DNA of 64,000 bases. Origin: an uncultured Rivibacter sp. (lineage in GTDB: Bacteria > Pseudomonadota > Gammaproteobacteria > Burkholderiales > Burkholderiaceae). The stretch lies in the NCBI GenBank assembly GCA_946480925.1, contig CAMLLU010000006.1, positions 1 to 64,000 on the forward strand, read 5' to 3'. The notes under the pieces are model-generated. The model was given only the letters and a program-made list of their open reading frames with translations. It was not told where the DNA came from and did not search any database. Shown in pieces: positions 8,205 to 16,057 of the stretch; position 1 is the stretch's first letter; every line of letters starts with the position of its first letter. A program made the translations under genes and the position numbers.

Positions 8205-10832
8205 ATGAGCTCGCTTTCCCCATACGGGTGGCTGCACCGCCGCCTTTTCAGCCTGGGCACGGAGCCGGTGGCCGCTGCGCCTGCGCGCACCCGGGCTCAC
8301 GCCGACCCGGCTGCCGTGCAGCGCCTCATCGACGCACACCGCCACGAAGGGCACCGCTGGGCCACGCTGGACCCGCTGCAAGCGACCCGCGCCATAGATG
8401 CCGACGAACTCGCTCCTCGTCATTTCGGCCTCTCGCCTGACGATGCATTGCCCCCCGACGGCCCGGGCCTGCCGGGCGCGCATGACGTGCTGGAGCTGGC
8501 CCGGCAACTCAAGGCCGTCTACTGCGGCCCGCTGGCGCTGGACTGCTCCGCTGTGCGCGACACGCAACGGTCTGCATGGCTCTTCTCGCGCATGGAGGCC
8601 ACTTCCACATCCGTGGCTTCAGGTGGCACAGCCCTGCTGGACCGGCTGATCCAGGTGCAGGCGTGGGAACACCACACGGCCCGGCGCTTCCCACATGCCA
8701 AGCGCTTTTCGCTCGAAGGCTGCGAAGCCCTGGTGCCGCTGCTGGACAGCCTCGTCGAACAGGCTGCCGCGCACGGCCTGGAAGAAGTCTTCATGGGCAT
8801 GCCGCACCGAGGTCGGGTCAACGTGCTCGTCAACCTGTTGGGCATGTCGCCGGCGCAAGTGCTCGACTACTTCGACAGGCAGTCGCCCCACCCCGAGCTG
8901 CACCGCGACCTGATCTACCACGTCGGCGGCCGGCGGACGCTGCTCACGGGCCACGGCGAAGTGGATCTCACGCTGGCATACAACCCCTCGCATCTGCAAA
9001 GCGTCCACCCCGTTGTGACGGGCATGGCCCGTGCGGCCCAGGCACGGCAAGCACTGGGTGCGGAGAAGACGCTGGCCATCGTGCTGCATGGCGACGCCGC
9101 CTTTGCCGGCCAGGGTGTCGTGATGGAAACACTGATGCTCGCGCACAAGCCCGGCTATTCGGTCGGCGGCACCGTGCACGTGGTCATCAACAACCAGGTG
9201 GGCTTCACCGAACCCAATCGCATGGACGCTCGGCAGCGGCGCTATTGCACCGACGTGACCCGCATGGTCGATGCGCCGGTGCTGCGCGTGAATGCCGACG
9301 CACCGCAACAGCTGCTGCGGGCGGCACAGATCGCCATCGAGTACCGCATGCGGTTCGCGTGCGACGTGGTGATCGACCTCGTCGGCTACAGGCGCCTGGG
9401 CCATTCCGAACACGACCTGCCCGTGCTCAGCAGCCCCAGGTTGCAGGAAGTGATCCAGCACCGGCCCACGGTCGTCGAGGTCTACGGCGCCGCGCTCAGC
9501 GCGGCCGGCTTCGCCTCGGCCACCGACATGGCGCGCTACATCGAACGCGGCCGTGCGCTGGCACGCGAGTCCTTCGAGCGCGCAACGGCTGCCTCTGCTG
9601 CCCCTGCCGTACGGCCGCAGCCTCCCGCGCCGGGTGGGCCGGCCGATCCGTTGCAAGGCGGCCTGCCCACGCTGGCGAGGCTGCAGGCCATCGTCGCTGC
9701 CGTCACGCAGCGGCCCGAGGGCATGCAGGTCCATCCGCGCACGCAGGCGCTCGTCGAGCAATGGCGCGCGGTCGTGCGAGACGAGCACGCCGCGGCCGAC
9801 TGGTGCTTCGCCGAGAACATGGCCTACGCCGCCGCACTCGATGCCGGCGTGAGCGTGCGGGTGTCGGGCCTGGACGTGAAGCGCGGCACCTTCATGCACC
9901 GGCATGCGGTGTGGCATGGCCTGTCGCCGGCGGGCGAGGAGCGCGAGTTCACGCCCTTGCATCGCCTTGCCACGCAGGGCGCGCGCTTCGAGATCGTGAA
10001 CTCGACGCTGGCCGAAGAGGCCGTGCTGGGCTTCGAATACGGCTACAGCATCCAGTCCCCGCGCACGCTCACGCTCTGGGAGGCGCAGTTCGGCGACTTC
10101 GTCAACGGCGCGCAGGTCTACATCGACCAGTACATCAGCTCCGGCGAAGAGAAATGGGGCTGCCCAAGCGGCCTCGCGATGCTGCTGCCGCACGGCTACG
10201 AAGGCGTGGGGCCGGAGCATTCGAACGGCCACCTGAGCCGCTTCCTGCAACTGTGCGGGGGTGACAACATGCGCGTGGCCTGTCCGTCCACATCGGCGCA
10301 ATGGTTCCACCTGCTGCGCGAGCAGGCCGTGGCCAGCGAACGCAAGCCGCTGGTGGTGATGACGCCCAAGGGCCAGCTCTACGAAGAGCTGGGCTCACAC
10401 TCGCCGGTGGGCCAGCTGGTGAACGGGCGCTTCGAGCCGGTGCTGGGTGACGAACAGGCTGCGCATGCCGGCGTCACGCGCGTGGTGGTGTGCAGCGGCA
10501 AGCTGTACTACGACCTGCACCGTGCACGTGTCAGCACCGGCCGCAACGACGTGGCCCTGCTGCGGCTGGAACAGCTCTATCCCTTCCCCAGCGAAGCCGT
10601 GCGCCGGCTGCTGGCGCACTACCCGCAGCTGCGCACGCTGGTGTGGGCACAGGAAGAGACTCGCAACCAGGGCGCCTGGGCTTTCGTGCGCGACGATCTC
10701 GCGGCGCTGTGCGCGGCAGGGGTGACCCTCGACGTGGTGAGCCGGGCGCCCAACGGCTCGGGCGCAACGTCGTCAGCGGCCGTTCACCAGCGCGAACAGC
10801 ATGAGCTGGCGCTGCGGGCCGTGGGAACCTGA
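8205..10832 (+). CDS. 2-oxoglutarate dehydrogenase E1-like protein (orphan SucA paralogue)
   Basis: E1 of 2-oxoglutarate dehydrogenase is a thiamine diphosphate enzyme that decarboxylates the 2-oxo acid and passes the acyl group to the lipoyl E2. The 875-residue product has the family signatures FMGMPHRGRVNVLVNLLGM (about 200-218), LHGDAAFAGQGVVMETL (thiamine diphosphate site, about 295-311), INNQVGFTEPNRMDAR and the C-terminal transketolase-like part with EEKWGCPSGLAMLLPHGYEG. It is shorter than standard SucA (about 930-950), mainly at the N-terminus. No sucB or lpd is nearby, unlike the usual operon, so it is probably a second copy with a different partner or substrate. The start ATG has AGGGAGA upstream. 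It is immediately followed by a hairpin and a PIP box. Confidence 0.82.
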   Translation: MSSLSPYGWLHRRLFSLGTEPVAAAPARTRAHADPAAVQRLIDAHRHEGHRWATLDPLQATRAIDADELAPRHFGLSPDDALPPDGPGLPGAHDVLELARQLKAVYCGPLALDCSAVRDTQRSAWLFSRMEATSTSVASGGTALLDRLIQVQAWEHHTARRFPHAKRFSLEGCEALVPLLDSLVEQAAAHGLEEVFMGMPHRGRVNVLVNLLGMSPAQVLDYFDRQSPHPELHRDLIYHVGGRRTLLTGHGEVDLTLAYNPSHLQSVHPVVTGMARAAQARQALGAEKTLAIVLHGDAAFAGQGVVMETLMLAHKPGYSVGGTVHVVINNQVGFTEPNRMDARQRRYCTDVTRMVDAPVLRVNADAPQQLLRAAQIAIEYRMRFACDVVIDLVGYRRLGHSEHDLPVLSSPRLQEVIQHRPTVVEVYGAALSAAGFASATDMARYIERGRALARESFERATAASAAPAVRPQPPAPGGPADPLQGGLPTLARLQAIVAAVTQRPEGMQVHPRTQALVEQWRAVVRDEHAAADWCFAENMAYAAALDAGVSVRVSGLDVKRGTFMHRHAVWHGLSPAGEEREFTPLHRLATQGARFEIVNSTLAEEAVLGFEYGYSIQSPRTLTLWEAQFGDFVNGAQVYIDQYISSGEEKWGCPSGLAMLLPHGYEGVGPEHSNGHLSRFLQLCGGDNMRVACPSTSAQWFHLLREQAVASERKPLVVMTPKGQLYEELGSHSPVGQLVNGRFEPVLGDEQAAHAGVTRVVVCSGKLYYDLHRARVSTGRNDVALLRLEQLYPFPSEAVRRLLAHYPQLRTLVWAQEETRNQGAWAFVRDDLAALCAAGVTLDVVSRAPNGSGATSSAAVHQREQHELALRAVGT

Positions 10833-10843
10833 CGATCGATGCC

Positions 10844-10890
10844 GGGGGCAACGCCGGCACGGGCCGTTCGACTCCTGTCAAGTTGCCCCC
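10844..10890 (+). terminator. Long-loop inverted repeat after the E1-like gene
   Basis: GGGGGCAAC (10844-10852) pairs perfectly with GTTGCCCCC (10882-10890), and a GCCGG/GGCCG pairing lies inside the loop. There is no T tract. It ends exactly where the PIP box begins, so it may insulate the two transcription units or be part of the effector promoter. Confidence 0.35.
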
Positions 10891-10951
10891 TTCGCACGCC
10901 CGCGCGGCGATTCGCCATTGCCCGGCGTGCAACGGCGGTCGGGTACAGAGT
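10891..10951 (+). promoter_or_regulatory. PIP-box promoter (HrpX/HrpB type) of the effector-like gene
   Basis: TTCGC (10891-10895), exactly 15 bases, then TTCGC (10911-10915): a perfect plant-inducible-promoter box as bound by HrpX in Xanthomonas (hrpII box for HrpB in Ralstonia). Exactly 30 bases later CAGAGT (10946-10951) fits the YANNRT -10 box, which in known PIP promoters lies 30-32 bases downstream. The coding sequence starts 27 bases after it. This would place the gene in a hrp type III secretion regulon; the regulator itself is not in the window. Confidence 0.75.
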
Positions 10952-10978
10952 GCTGGTGCCAAGACGAAAGCTCCTCCC

Positions 10979-12700
10979 GTGCCCAGCCTCAGTTCGCTGT
11001 TCGCAGCCTTCCGCCTGACCCCATCCCGGGTGTCGCCCGCCGACGTTCTTCACACCGACGACTCCGCCGGCTTGTCGCCGAAGACTCCCTCGTCCTTGCC
11101 CGACGGCCCGACACCGAGACGCGCAACGGCCCATGCCAATGACCTTGCGCCGCGCACGGCCCTGCCCGACACCAAGACGCAGAAACCCAAGCATGAGCCC
11201 TATTACTCCGAGAAGCCGGACCGGTGGAACAGCGTGCAACTCAACGGCAAGGTGCCGTATCCGGGAGCCCCGGAAGGCAGCAACGAAGTCATCGAATGCC
11301 GCCACCTCGCCCTCACCTGGGCAAGTCAGCTCCAGGCCACCGGCAAGCCGGACTACAAGGCCCTCAACTCGGAGGAGGCGATCCGCAAGAACGTACGGCC
11401 GGACGTTGGCGCGCTGAACTTCAGGCTGTTGACGAGCGCACCCGAGGTTCACCTCGTCCCCCTGCAGAACTGGGGCGAATTCGTTGCCGGGCAGCTGAAG
11501 TCGCTCGAAGCCGCCGGAGACCCGGCGGCCAAGCAATTGCTGGTTGGCTCGGTCAACCACAGCATGGCGCTGGAGCTGAAGGTCAAGCCAGACGCCGACG
11601 GCAACGGCATGCGCTACGTCGCCAACTTCTACGACCCCAACCTCACGGCCACCCACAAGCGGATGGCCAGCAACGACATCGCCCATTTCGAAGCACTGAA
11701 GATCTCCGACCTGCTCCTCGACCGCTCCACGCTGGACGACTACTTCGGCGATGAGTCCATCGCCATGGTGATGGCGTTGCCTCCGGGAGGCCCTGCGTCG
11801 TTGCCAGCACGGCCAGGCGCCGAGCCCGAACGACGCCTCGCCGGCCCTGTGCCGCCGCTGGACAGAAGCGTGATCGATCCGCTGCTGACCTACGGCTTTG
11901 CCGGCACGCTGCGCGACATCAAGGATCAGGTCGTCGAACTGGCGCGCCAGGACCCGGCCAAGGCCGAGCACGCGCTCGCCGTGCAGTCCTGGGACGGCAC
12001 TGCCGGCCTGACCCTGGCAATGGTGGACGGCCACAAGCATGCCGTTGGCGCCTTCGTCGATCTGGTCGCCGCGACCGGGCTGCCAAAACCGGTGCAAATG
12101 AGCCTGCTCAAGGCACAGGCGCCTGAGAACCTGCTGAACATCGACTCGGTGATGGGGACCGCCTGGCTCGAGTCGGCCCGAGCCTATTGCGATGGCCTGG
12201 CCAGACACCCTTCGCTGAATGGCAACGACAGGGCGCTGCTCATGGACTTGCGTGATGCGAATGGCCTCTCGCCCATGGCCTTCGCGATGATCTCCGGCAC
12301 GCCAGACACCGTGGCGGCACTGGCTGCCCAGATCGCACACCTGGATGTCGCACCCGAGACGCGCTGCCGCATGCTGATTGCACGAGATGGAGAAGGCGTC
12401 CAGGCCCTGGGCGATGCAATGGCGTGCAACGCCGCGGACCGGGTCGCTGCTTACGTCACGGCCGTGCTCGACTCGCCGATGAGCGATCAGGAAAAGATGC
12501 ACGTGTTGCAGGCCGACGCACCACCGGGCGGGCTGCTGACCGAGGCGCGGCAGCAAGGCGCCTCGCTGGCCATCGACGCCTACCGGAATGCCGTGCGAGG
12601 CTCCACACTGCCCGCAAGCGCGAAAGCAGTGTTGTTGTGCGAGCCGCCCAGGTTGCAGCCTCAGCACCAACCTCAACGCCAACCGCAAGCCGCGCACTGA
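10979..12700 (+). CDS. EspL/OspD3/ShET2-like cysteine protease with ankyrin-like repeats, probable type III effector
   Basis: The EspL/ShET2 family are type III effector cysteine proteases; EspL cleaves host RHIM proteins. This 573-residue protein (start GTG 10979) has a putative triad: Cys107 in EVIECRHLALTW, His194 in SVNHSMALELK and Asp219 in NFYDPN. The spacings (87 and 25 residues) are close to those of EspL as I recall them (Cys47, His131, Asp153). Residues about 300-520 show ankyrin-like units, e.g. DGTAGLTLAMVDGHKHAV and DANGLSPMAFAMISGTPDTV, again as in EspL. The first 60 residues are Ser/Pro/Thr-rich and polar, typical of a type III signal. No ATG exists in frame near the N-terminus. 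A TTG at 10883 lies upstream of the predicted promoter -10 box, so I prefer the GTG. Host target and secretion are inferred. Confidence 0.72.
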   Translation: MPSLSSLFAAFRLTPSRVSPADVLHTDDSAGLSPKTPSSLPDGPTPRRATAHANDLAPRTALPDTKTQKPKHEPYYSEKPDRWNSVQLNGKVPYPGAPEGSNEVIECRHLALTWASQLQATGKPDYKALNSEEAIRKNVRPDVGALNFRLLTSAPEVHLVPLQNWGEFVAGQLKSLEAAGDPAAKQLLVGSVNHSMALELKVKPDADGNGMRYVANFYDPNLTATHKRMASNDIAHFEALKISDLLLDRSTLDDYFGDESIAMVMALPPGGPASLPARPGAEPERRLAGPVPPLDRSVIDPLLTYGFAGTLRDIKDQVVELARQDPAKAEHALAVQSWDGTAGLTLAMVDGHKHAVGAFVDLVAATGLPKPVQMSLLKAQAPENLLNIDSVMGTAWLESARAYCDGLARHPSLNGNDRALLMDLRDANGLSPMAFAMISGTPDTVAALAAQIAHLDVAPETRCRMLIARDGEGVQALGDAMACNAADRVAAYVTAVLDSPMSDQEKMHVLQADAPPGGLLTEARQQGASLAIDAYRNAVRGSTLPASAKAVLLCEPPRLQPQHQPQRQPQAAH

Positions 12701-12839
12701 CGCAGGATCCGCCGCTGCCCTCGCCCGTGCGCTCGCGGCCGCGAGACTTCAATGGCGCAACCAACCTGAGAGGCATACCGCATGCGCTGCCTATCATCCG
12801 TTTCTCCAAGCCCTGCCCGCTTTCCTGCGAGAGACATCG

Positions 12840-13205
12840 ATGAACCTGAACACCGCCCGCGTCTTCGTGCGCGACATTGCCCGCGCCCGTGAGTTCTATG
12901 CGCAGCAGCTGGGCTTGAAGCTCAATGCGGCCGACCTGGCAAAGGGCTATTGCGTTTTCAACGCCGGCAACTGCGAGCTCGTGGTGGAGGCCGTGTCGCC
13001 CGATGCGCCGCCTGAAGAGCAGGCGCGAGTCGGCCGCTTCACCGGGCTGTCGTTCCTGGTGCCCAACATGCACGTGGCGCACCAGGACCTCGTGGCCCGA
13101 GGCGTGGTGTTCACCGGCGCACCGCAGCGCCAGTTCTGGGGCGGCACGCTGGCCACATTGCGCGACCCGGACGGCAACGAGCTGCAGATCGTGCAGCGGG
13201 GCTGA
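12840..13205 (+). CDS. VOC/glyoxalase family protein
   Basis: A 121-residue single-domain vicinal-oxygen-chelate protein. It shows the two beta-alpha-beta-beta-beta modules: TARVFVRDIARAREFYAQQL at the start with the family F/YY pattern, then GLSFLVPNMHVAHQDLVARG, and a C-terminal LRDPDGNELQIVQ with the metal-ligand glutamate. The family includes glyoxalases, dioxygenases and antibiotic-binding proteins, and nothing here fixes the substrate. The start ATG 12840 has GAGAGA upstream. It is followed after ten bases by a phosphoesterase gene on the same strand. Confidence 0.85.
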   Translation: MNLNTARVFVRDIARAREFYAQQLGLKLNAADLAKGYCVFNAGNCELVVEAVSPDAPPEEQARVGRFTGLSFLVPNMHVAHQDLVARGVVFTGAPQRQFWGGTLATLRDPDGNELQIVQRG

Positions 13206-13215
13206 GCGCGATTCC

Positions 13216-13677
13216 ATGCTTCGCATCGGCCTCGTCTCCGACACCCACGGCCTGTTGCGGCCGCAAGTGAAGGCCTACCTCGAAGGTTGCGATCACATCG
13301 TGCACGCAGGCGACGTCTGCGATGCCGGCGTGCTGCAGGAGCTGGCAGCGTTGGCGCCCGTGACCGCCGTGCGCGGCAACAACGACCGAGGCGCGTGGGC
13401 CGACGCGCTACGCGAGACCGAGATCGTCACGCTCGAAGCGGTGCGCGTGTACGCGATCCACGACCTCGCGATGCTCGACATCGACCTGGCCGCCGCCGGC
13501 GTGCAAGTGGTCGTCTCGGGCCACTCGCACAAACCGCTCGTCACCACCCGCGACGGCGTGCTCTACGTCAACCCCGGCAGCGCCGGGCCGCGTCGATTCA
13601 AGCTGCCGATCTCGGCGGGCGAGTTGCTGGTGCAGGGCGGCGAGGTGTCGGCTCGGCTGCAGGAGTTTTCGGCTTAG
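13216..13677 (+). CDS. YfcE-type metallophosphoesterase
   Basis: A calcineurin-like phosphodiesterase of the small YfcE/MJ0936 family, 153 residues. The metal-binding motifs are all present: SDTHG at about residues 8-12, HAGDVCD near 33, VRGNNDRG near 53 (the GNxD motif with N/D) and SGHSHKP near 98, followed by YVNPGSAG. The family acts on phosphodiesters in vitro; the physiological substrate is not known. It lies directly after the VOC gene and is probably co-transcribed with it. It converges with the HEPN-like gene downstream. Confidence 0.9.
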   Translation: MLRIGLVSDTHGLLRPQVKAYLEGCDHIVHAGDVCDAGVLQELAALAPVTAVRGNNDRGAWADALRETEIVTLEAVRVYAIHDLAMLDIDLAAAGVQVVVSGHSHKPLVTTRDGVLYVNPGSAGPRRFKLPISAGELLVQGGEVSARLQEFSA

Positions 13678-13844
13678 GGGCGAGTACGTGTTGTCGCGGG
13701 TGGGCCGTGCGCATGAGCGGCAGGGACCGACCCAACGCGGATGTCCAGCATCTCAAGGCGAGATCCCGCAGAGCAGACGTTCCCTCCCGCGAGGCCACGG
13801 CATCACGAAACCGGCTCAAGCTTCAGGTCCGCTCGAGCGGAGCG

Positions 13845-14651
13845 CTAGGCCTCTCTCGCTGCACGCCACTCCTCTGCGACGTTGCGGTAGGTTTTGTACA
13901 TGACGATGTCAGCAAAGGCTTTGACCTTCAGTACGTCATCGAAGGACACTGCGACCTGCTTTGCTTGGGCGTGAGCAAACTGACTTGAGCGAATTGCATA
14001 GATCTCTGCAAAAGCGCCTTGTAGGGTGTCATTGACGCCGAGGCGCCCCAGTGCCCGCTGGATGTCTTTGACTTCGTTCGCGAGTCGCTTCACGCCCAGA
14101 ACTCGCTGCGTGACAAACAGCTCAACGCAGCGATAGAAGTTGCCGAAGGCTTCTCGGTGGAATGTGATGTCAAGGTGTGATGCACCGATGTGTAGAAGAC
14201 CCTTCAAGTACTCGCTGCGTGGGATGAAGTCTTGGTCTTGTACCAACGATGACGAAATGATCAGCGCGTTCTGCACGTCGTCTTCAGTCAGATCTCGCAG
14301 TTCTGGGTACGGGAATGTGAGGGTTTGTTGGAGGGCGATCTCCCTTTCGGCTTCCGGCGAGTCCGGAGCGCGGACGCGATAGACGGGATGAAGCGAAGGG
14401 GAGTCATTCCAACAGAAGTAGCCGATCGTGGCGATGTTGAGGCCAATCAACATGGCTGATGCCCACCAGTGAGAGTGGAAGAGCACGTCTGTTGACCCGA
14501 GGTCCTTGAAGCTGTTGGCGTCTACGCCAAGGGAAAAGGTGTGATCCGAGGTGCGGGTCAGCCGGACGTTCGTCTTGTTCCGCTCGAAGAAGGAGAAGCA
14601 TTCTTCCGTCAAGCGATGCGAGTGCGACCGGATATCAAGGAGGAGTTCCAT
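13845..14651 (-). CDS. Unrecognised protein with a C-terminal HEPN-like motif
   Basis: I do not recognise the N-terminal two thirds of this 268-residue protein. The last 100 residues look all-helical, with FYRCVELFVTQRVLG and then IYAIRSSQFAHAQ. The R-x5-H (Arg221 to His227) sits after a helix with the spacing of HEPN ribonuclease domains, which usually read like LYxLRSxxxHG. HEPN proteins cut RNA in toxin-antitoxin and abortive-infection systems. The codon use is less GC-biased than the flanking genes. ATG 14651 was chosen because AAGG lies upstream; GTG 14672 would add seven residues. The next gene on the same strand begins 66 bases upstream and encodes a nuclease-like protein, so an operon is likely. 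The HEPN call is motif-based only. Confidence 0.6.
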   Translation of the reverse strand: MELLLDIRSHSHRLTEECFSFFERNKTNVRLTRTSDHTFSLGVDANSFKDLGSTDVLFHSHWWASAMLIGLNIATIGYFCWNDSPSLHPVYRVRAPDSPEAEREIALQQTLTFPYPELRDLTEDDVQNALIISSSLVQDQDFIPRSEYLKGLLHIGASHLDITFHREAFGNFYRCVELFVTQRVLGVKRLANEVKDIQRALGRLGVNDTLQGAFAEIYAIRSSQFAHAQAKQVAVSFDDVLKVKAFADIVMYKTYRNVAEEWRAAREA

Positions 14652-14717
14652 GAGAGGCCTTGCGTTCAACACGCGCCGAGCGCTGGGCTTCGTTGCATTT
14701 TTGCCGCGGCGCCGCTT

Positions 14718-15782
14718 TCAATGGCGGTCGACCTCGATGTGAAAAGTGCCTCCGGTTTCCATTTGGATCTTGAATCCAGGTGCCGCTGGTGTGTCGCAGT
14801 AGTACTTTGCGTCGAAGGCGCCTCGGAAGACAAAATCGTCGATAAATCCCGTTGCGGTCCCGGTGTACCGCATCTTCATGGGCAGCCCAGCGGTCTGCGT
14901 TTCCCACCGGACGATGTCGAACAGTTGCTCCCCCGCGTTGACGTCAACGCTGCCGATCATGTCGAAGACAGTGGGGAGCTCACGGTCCGCTGAGATCTGA
15001 TCACCTAGCGCCAGGTACTCCAGGTCCATGAGCCTCTTGTCGATGACAAACTGGAGCAGATCATCGTGAGGCAAAGACCAGGTGAGCCTCGCCCGAATGC
15101 GAGACGTGTCGTCTCGCATCACGAAGCCCCCGGTAACAGTCAGCCGAAGACCCTGCATGCGCCGACGCAGTTCTTCCATCTGCCAAACGGACTGTGCGGG
15201 CAACTGAAGGCTTGACGACCAGCTGAAGTGCTCGTGGCGGATCTCGCCACGGGTAATGTCCGCTCGCGACCTGAGCCCAACAGCCAAAGGTTTCGCAAGG
15301 TCAACTTTCGGGGGGCTGCAGTCTCGCCGGATGGCAACGGGCGACAGCAGGGGACCCAACTGCTCAGCAAGTGAAGCAGCGTCAACGATGGGCAGGTCAA
15401 CGAGCGGCGGATCGGTTGCACGTTGCGTTGCGTGATGCACTGTGACCCGTCTGCCGTTCAGGACCACGGCGTATGAAGCCGCAACGTCAGGGTGTCGACC
15501 GTAGCTGATTGCCTGCTCAATGGCCGCAACATCAATGGGCTCGTTGGGCCCTTTTATCTCCAACACCCATCTGCCCCCACCCATCACCGAGAGCACATAG
15601 TCCGCCCGTCCACGTAGCGGTGGGTCTGTCGGCTTTCTTCTGCCGAGGATTTCGCGTTCGTAGGTCAGGGGCATCTCGCGAGAGATGTCATTGGGCGTGC
15701 CACGTTCATATCCCAATGCGGCCAGCAGCGGCACGGCCACCTCCTCGCGAACATCAGTCTCGTTTGTATCTTCAATCTTCAC
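14718..15782 (-). CDS. HsdR_N-type PD-(D/E)xK nuclease-domain protein
   Basis: The first 120 residues resemble the type I restriction enzyme R-subunit N-terminal domain (HSDR_N). They begin with ETDVREEVAVPLLAALGY, then GRADYVL with Asp61 and WVLEIKG with Glu75 and Lys77, which make the D...ExK nuclease signature, followed by AIEQAISYG. The rest (about 130-354) is a beta-rich region I do not recognise. No helicase part is present, so this is not an R subunit: full HsdR has about 1000 residues. GTG 15782 was chosen because GGAGGAA lies directly upstream; an earlier in-frame GTG at 15812 lacks such a site. It is probably in one unit with the HEPN-like gene and is divergent from the gene at 16058. 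Confidence 0.62.
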   Translation of the reverse strand: MKIEDTNETDVREEVAVPLLAALGYERGTPNDISREMPLTYEREILGRRKPTDPPLRGRADYVLSVMGGGRWVLEIKGPNEPIDVAAIEQAISYGRHPDVAASYAVVLNGRRVTVHHATQRATDPPLVDLPIVDAASLAEQLGPLLSPVAIRRDCSPPKVDLAKPLAVGLRSRADITRGEIRHEHFSWSSSLQLPAQSVWQMEELRRRMQGLRLTVTGGFVMRDDTSRIRARLTWSLPHDDLLQFVIDKRLMDLEYLALGDQISADRELPTVFDMIGSVDVNAGEQLFDIVRWETQTAGLPMKMRYTGTATGFIDDFVFRGAFDAKYYCDTPAAPGFKIQMETGGTFHIEVDRH

Positions 15783-16057
15783 GGTTCCTCCGCAAACGTC
15801 GAGCGGCGGCACATCGCCACGCGGCAGTTAAATCGATGGGCGCGCCCAACGTCGATCCCCCGCAAGCGGGAAGGTGTTTTCCCGCACATCCTGTGTTTCC
15901 GCCTTGCCGTCAGGCTCGTCACATTGCTGTGCGAGCGTAGAGTTCAGCGTGGCAGAAGACGCCAACGCGGCTGGGCGCGATTTCGTCATTGCAATCCCGA
16001 GGCCTCCCCCTCGCGCGCGTACTCGTCGCTCTCATCCGACATCACGCCCACGCGATC

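Noticed and set aside
10867..10895. TTCGA...TTCGC pair as an alternative PIP box
   Set aside because: The spacer is 19 bases, not 15; the pair at 10891-10915 fits exactly.
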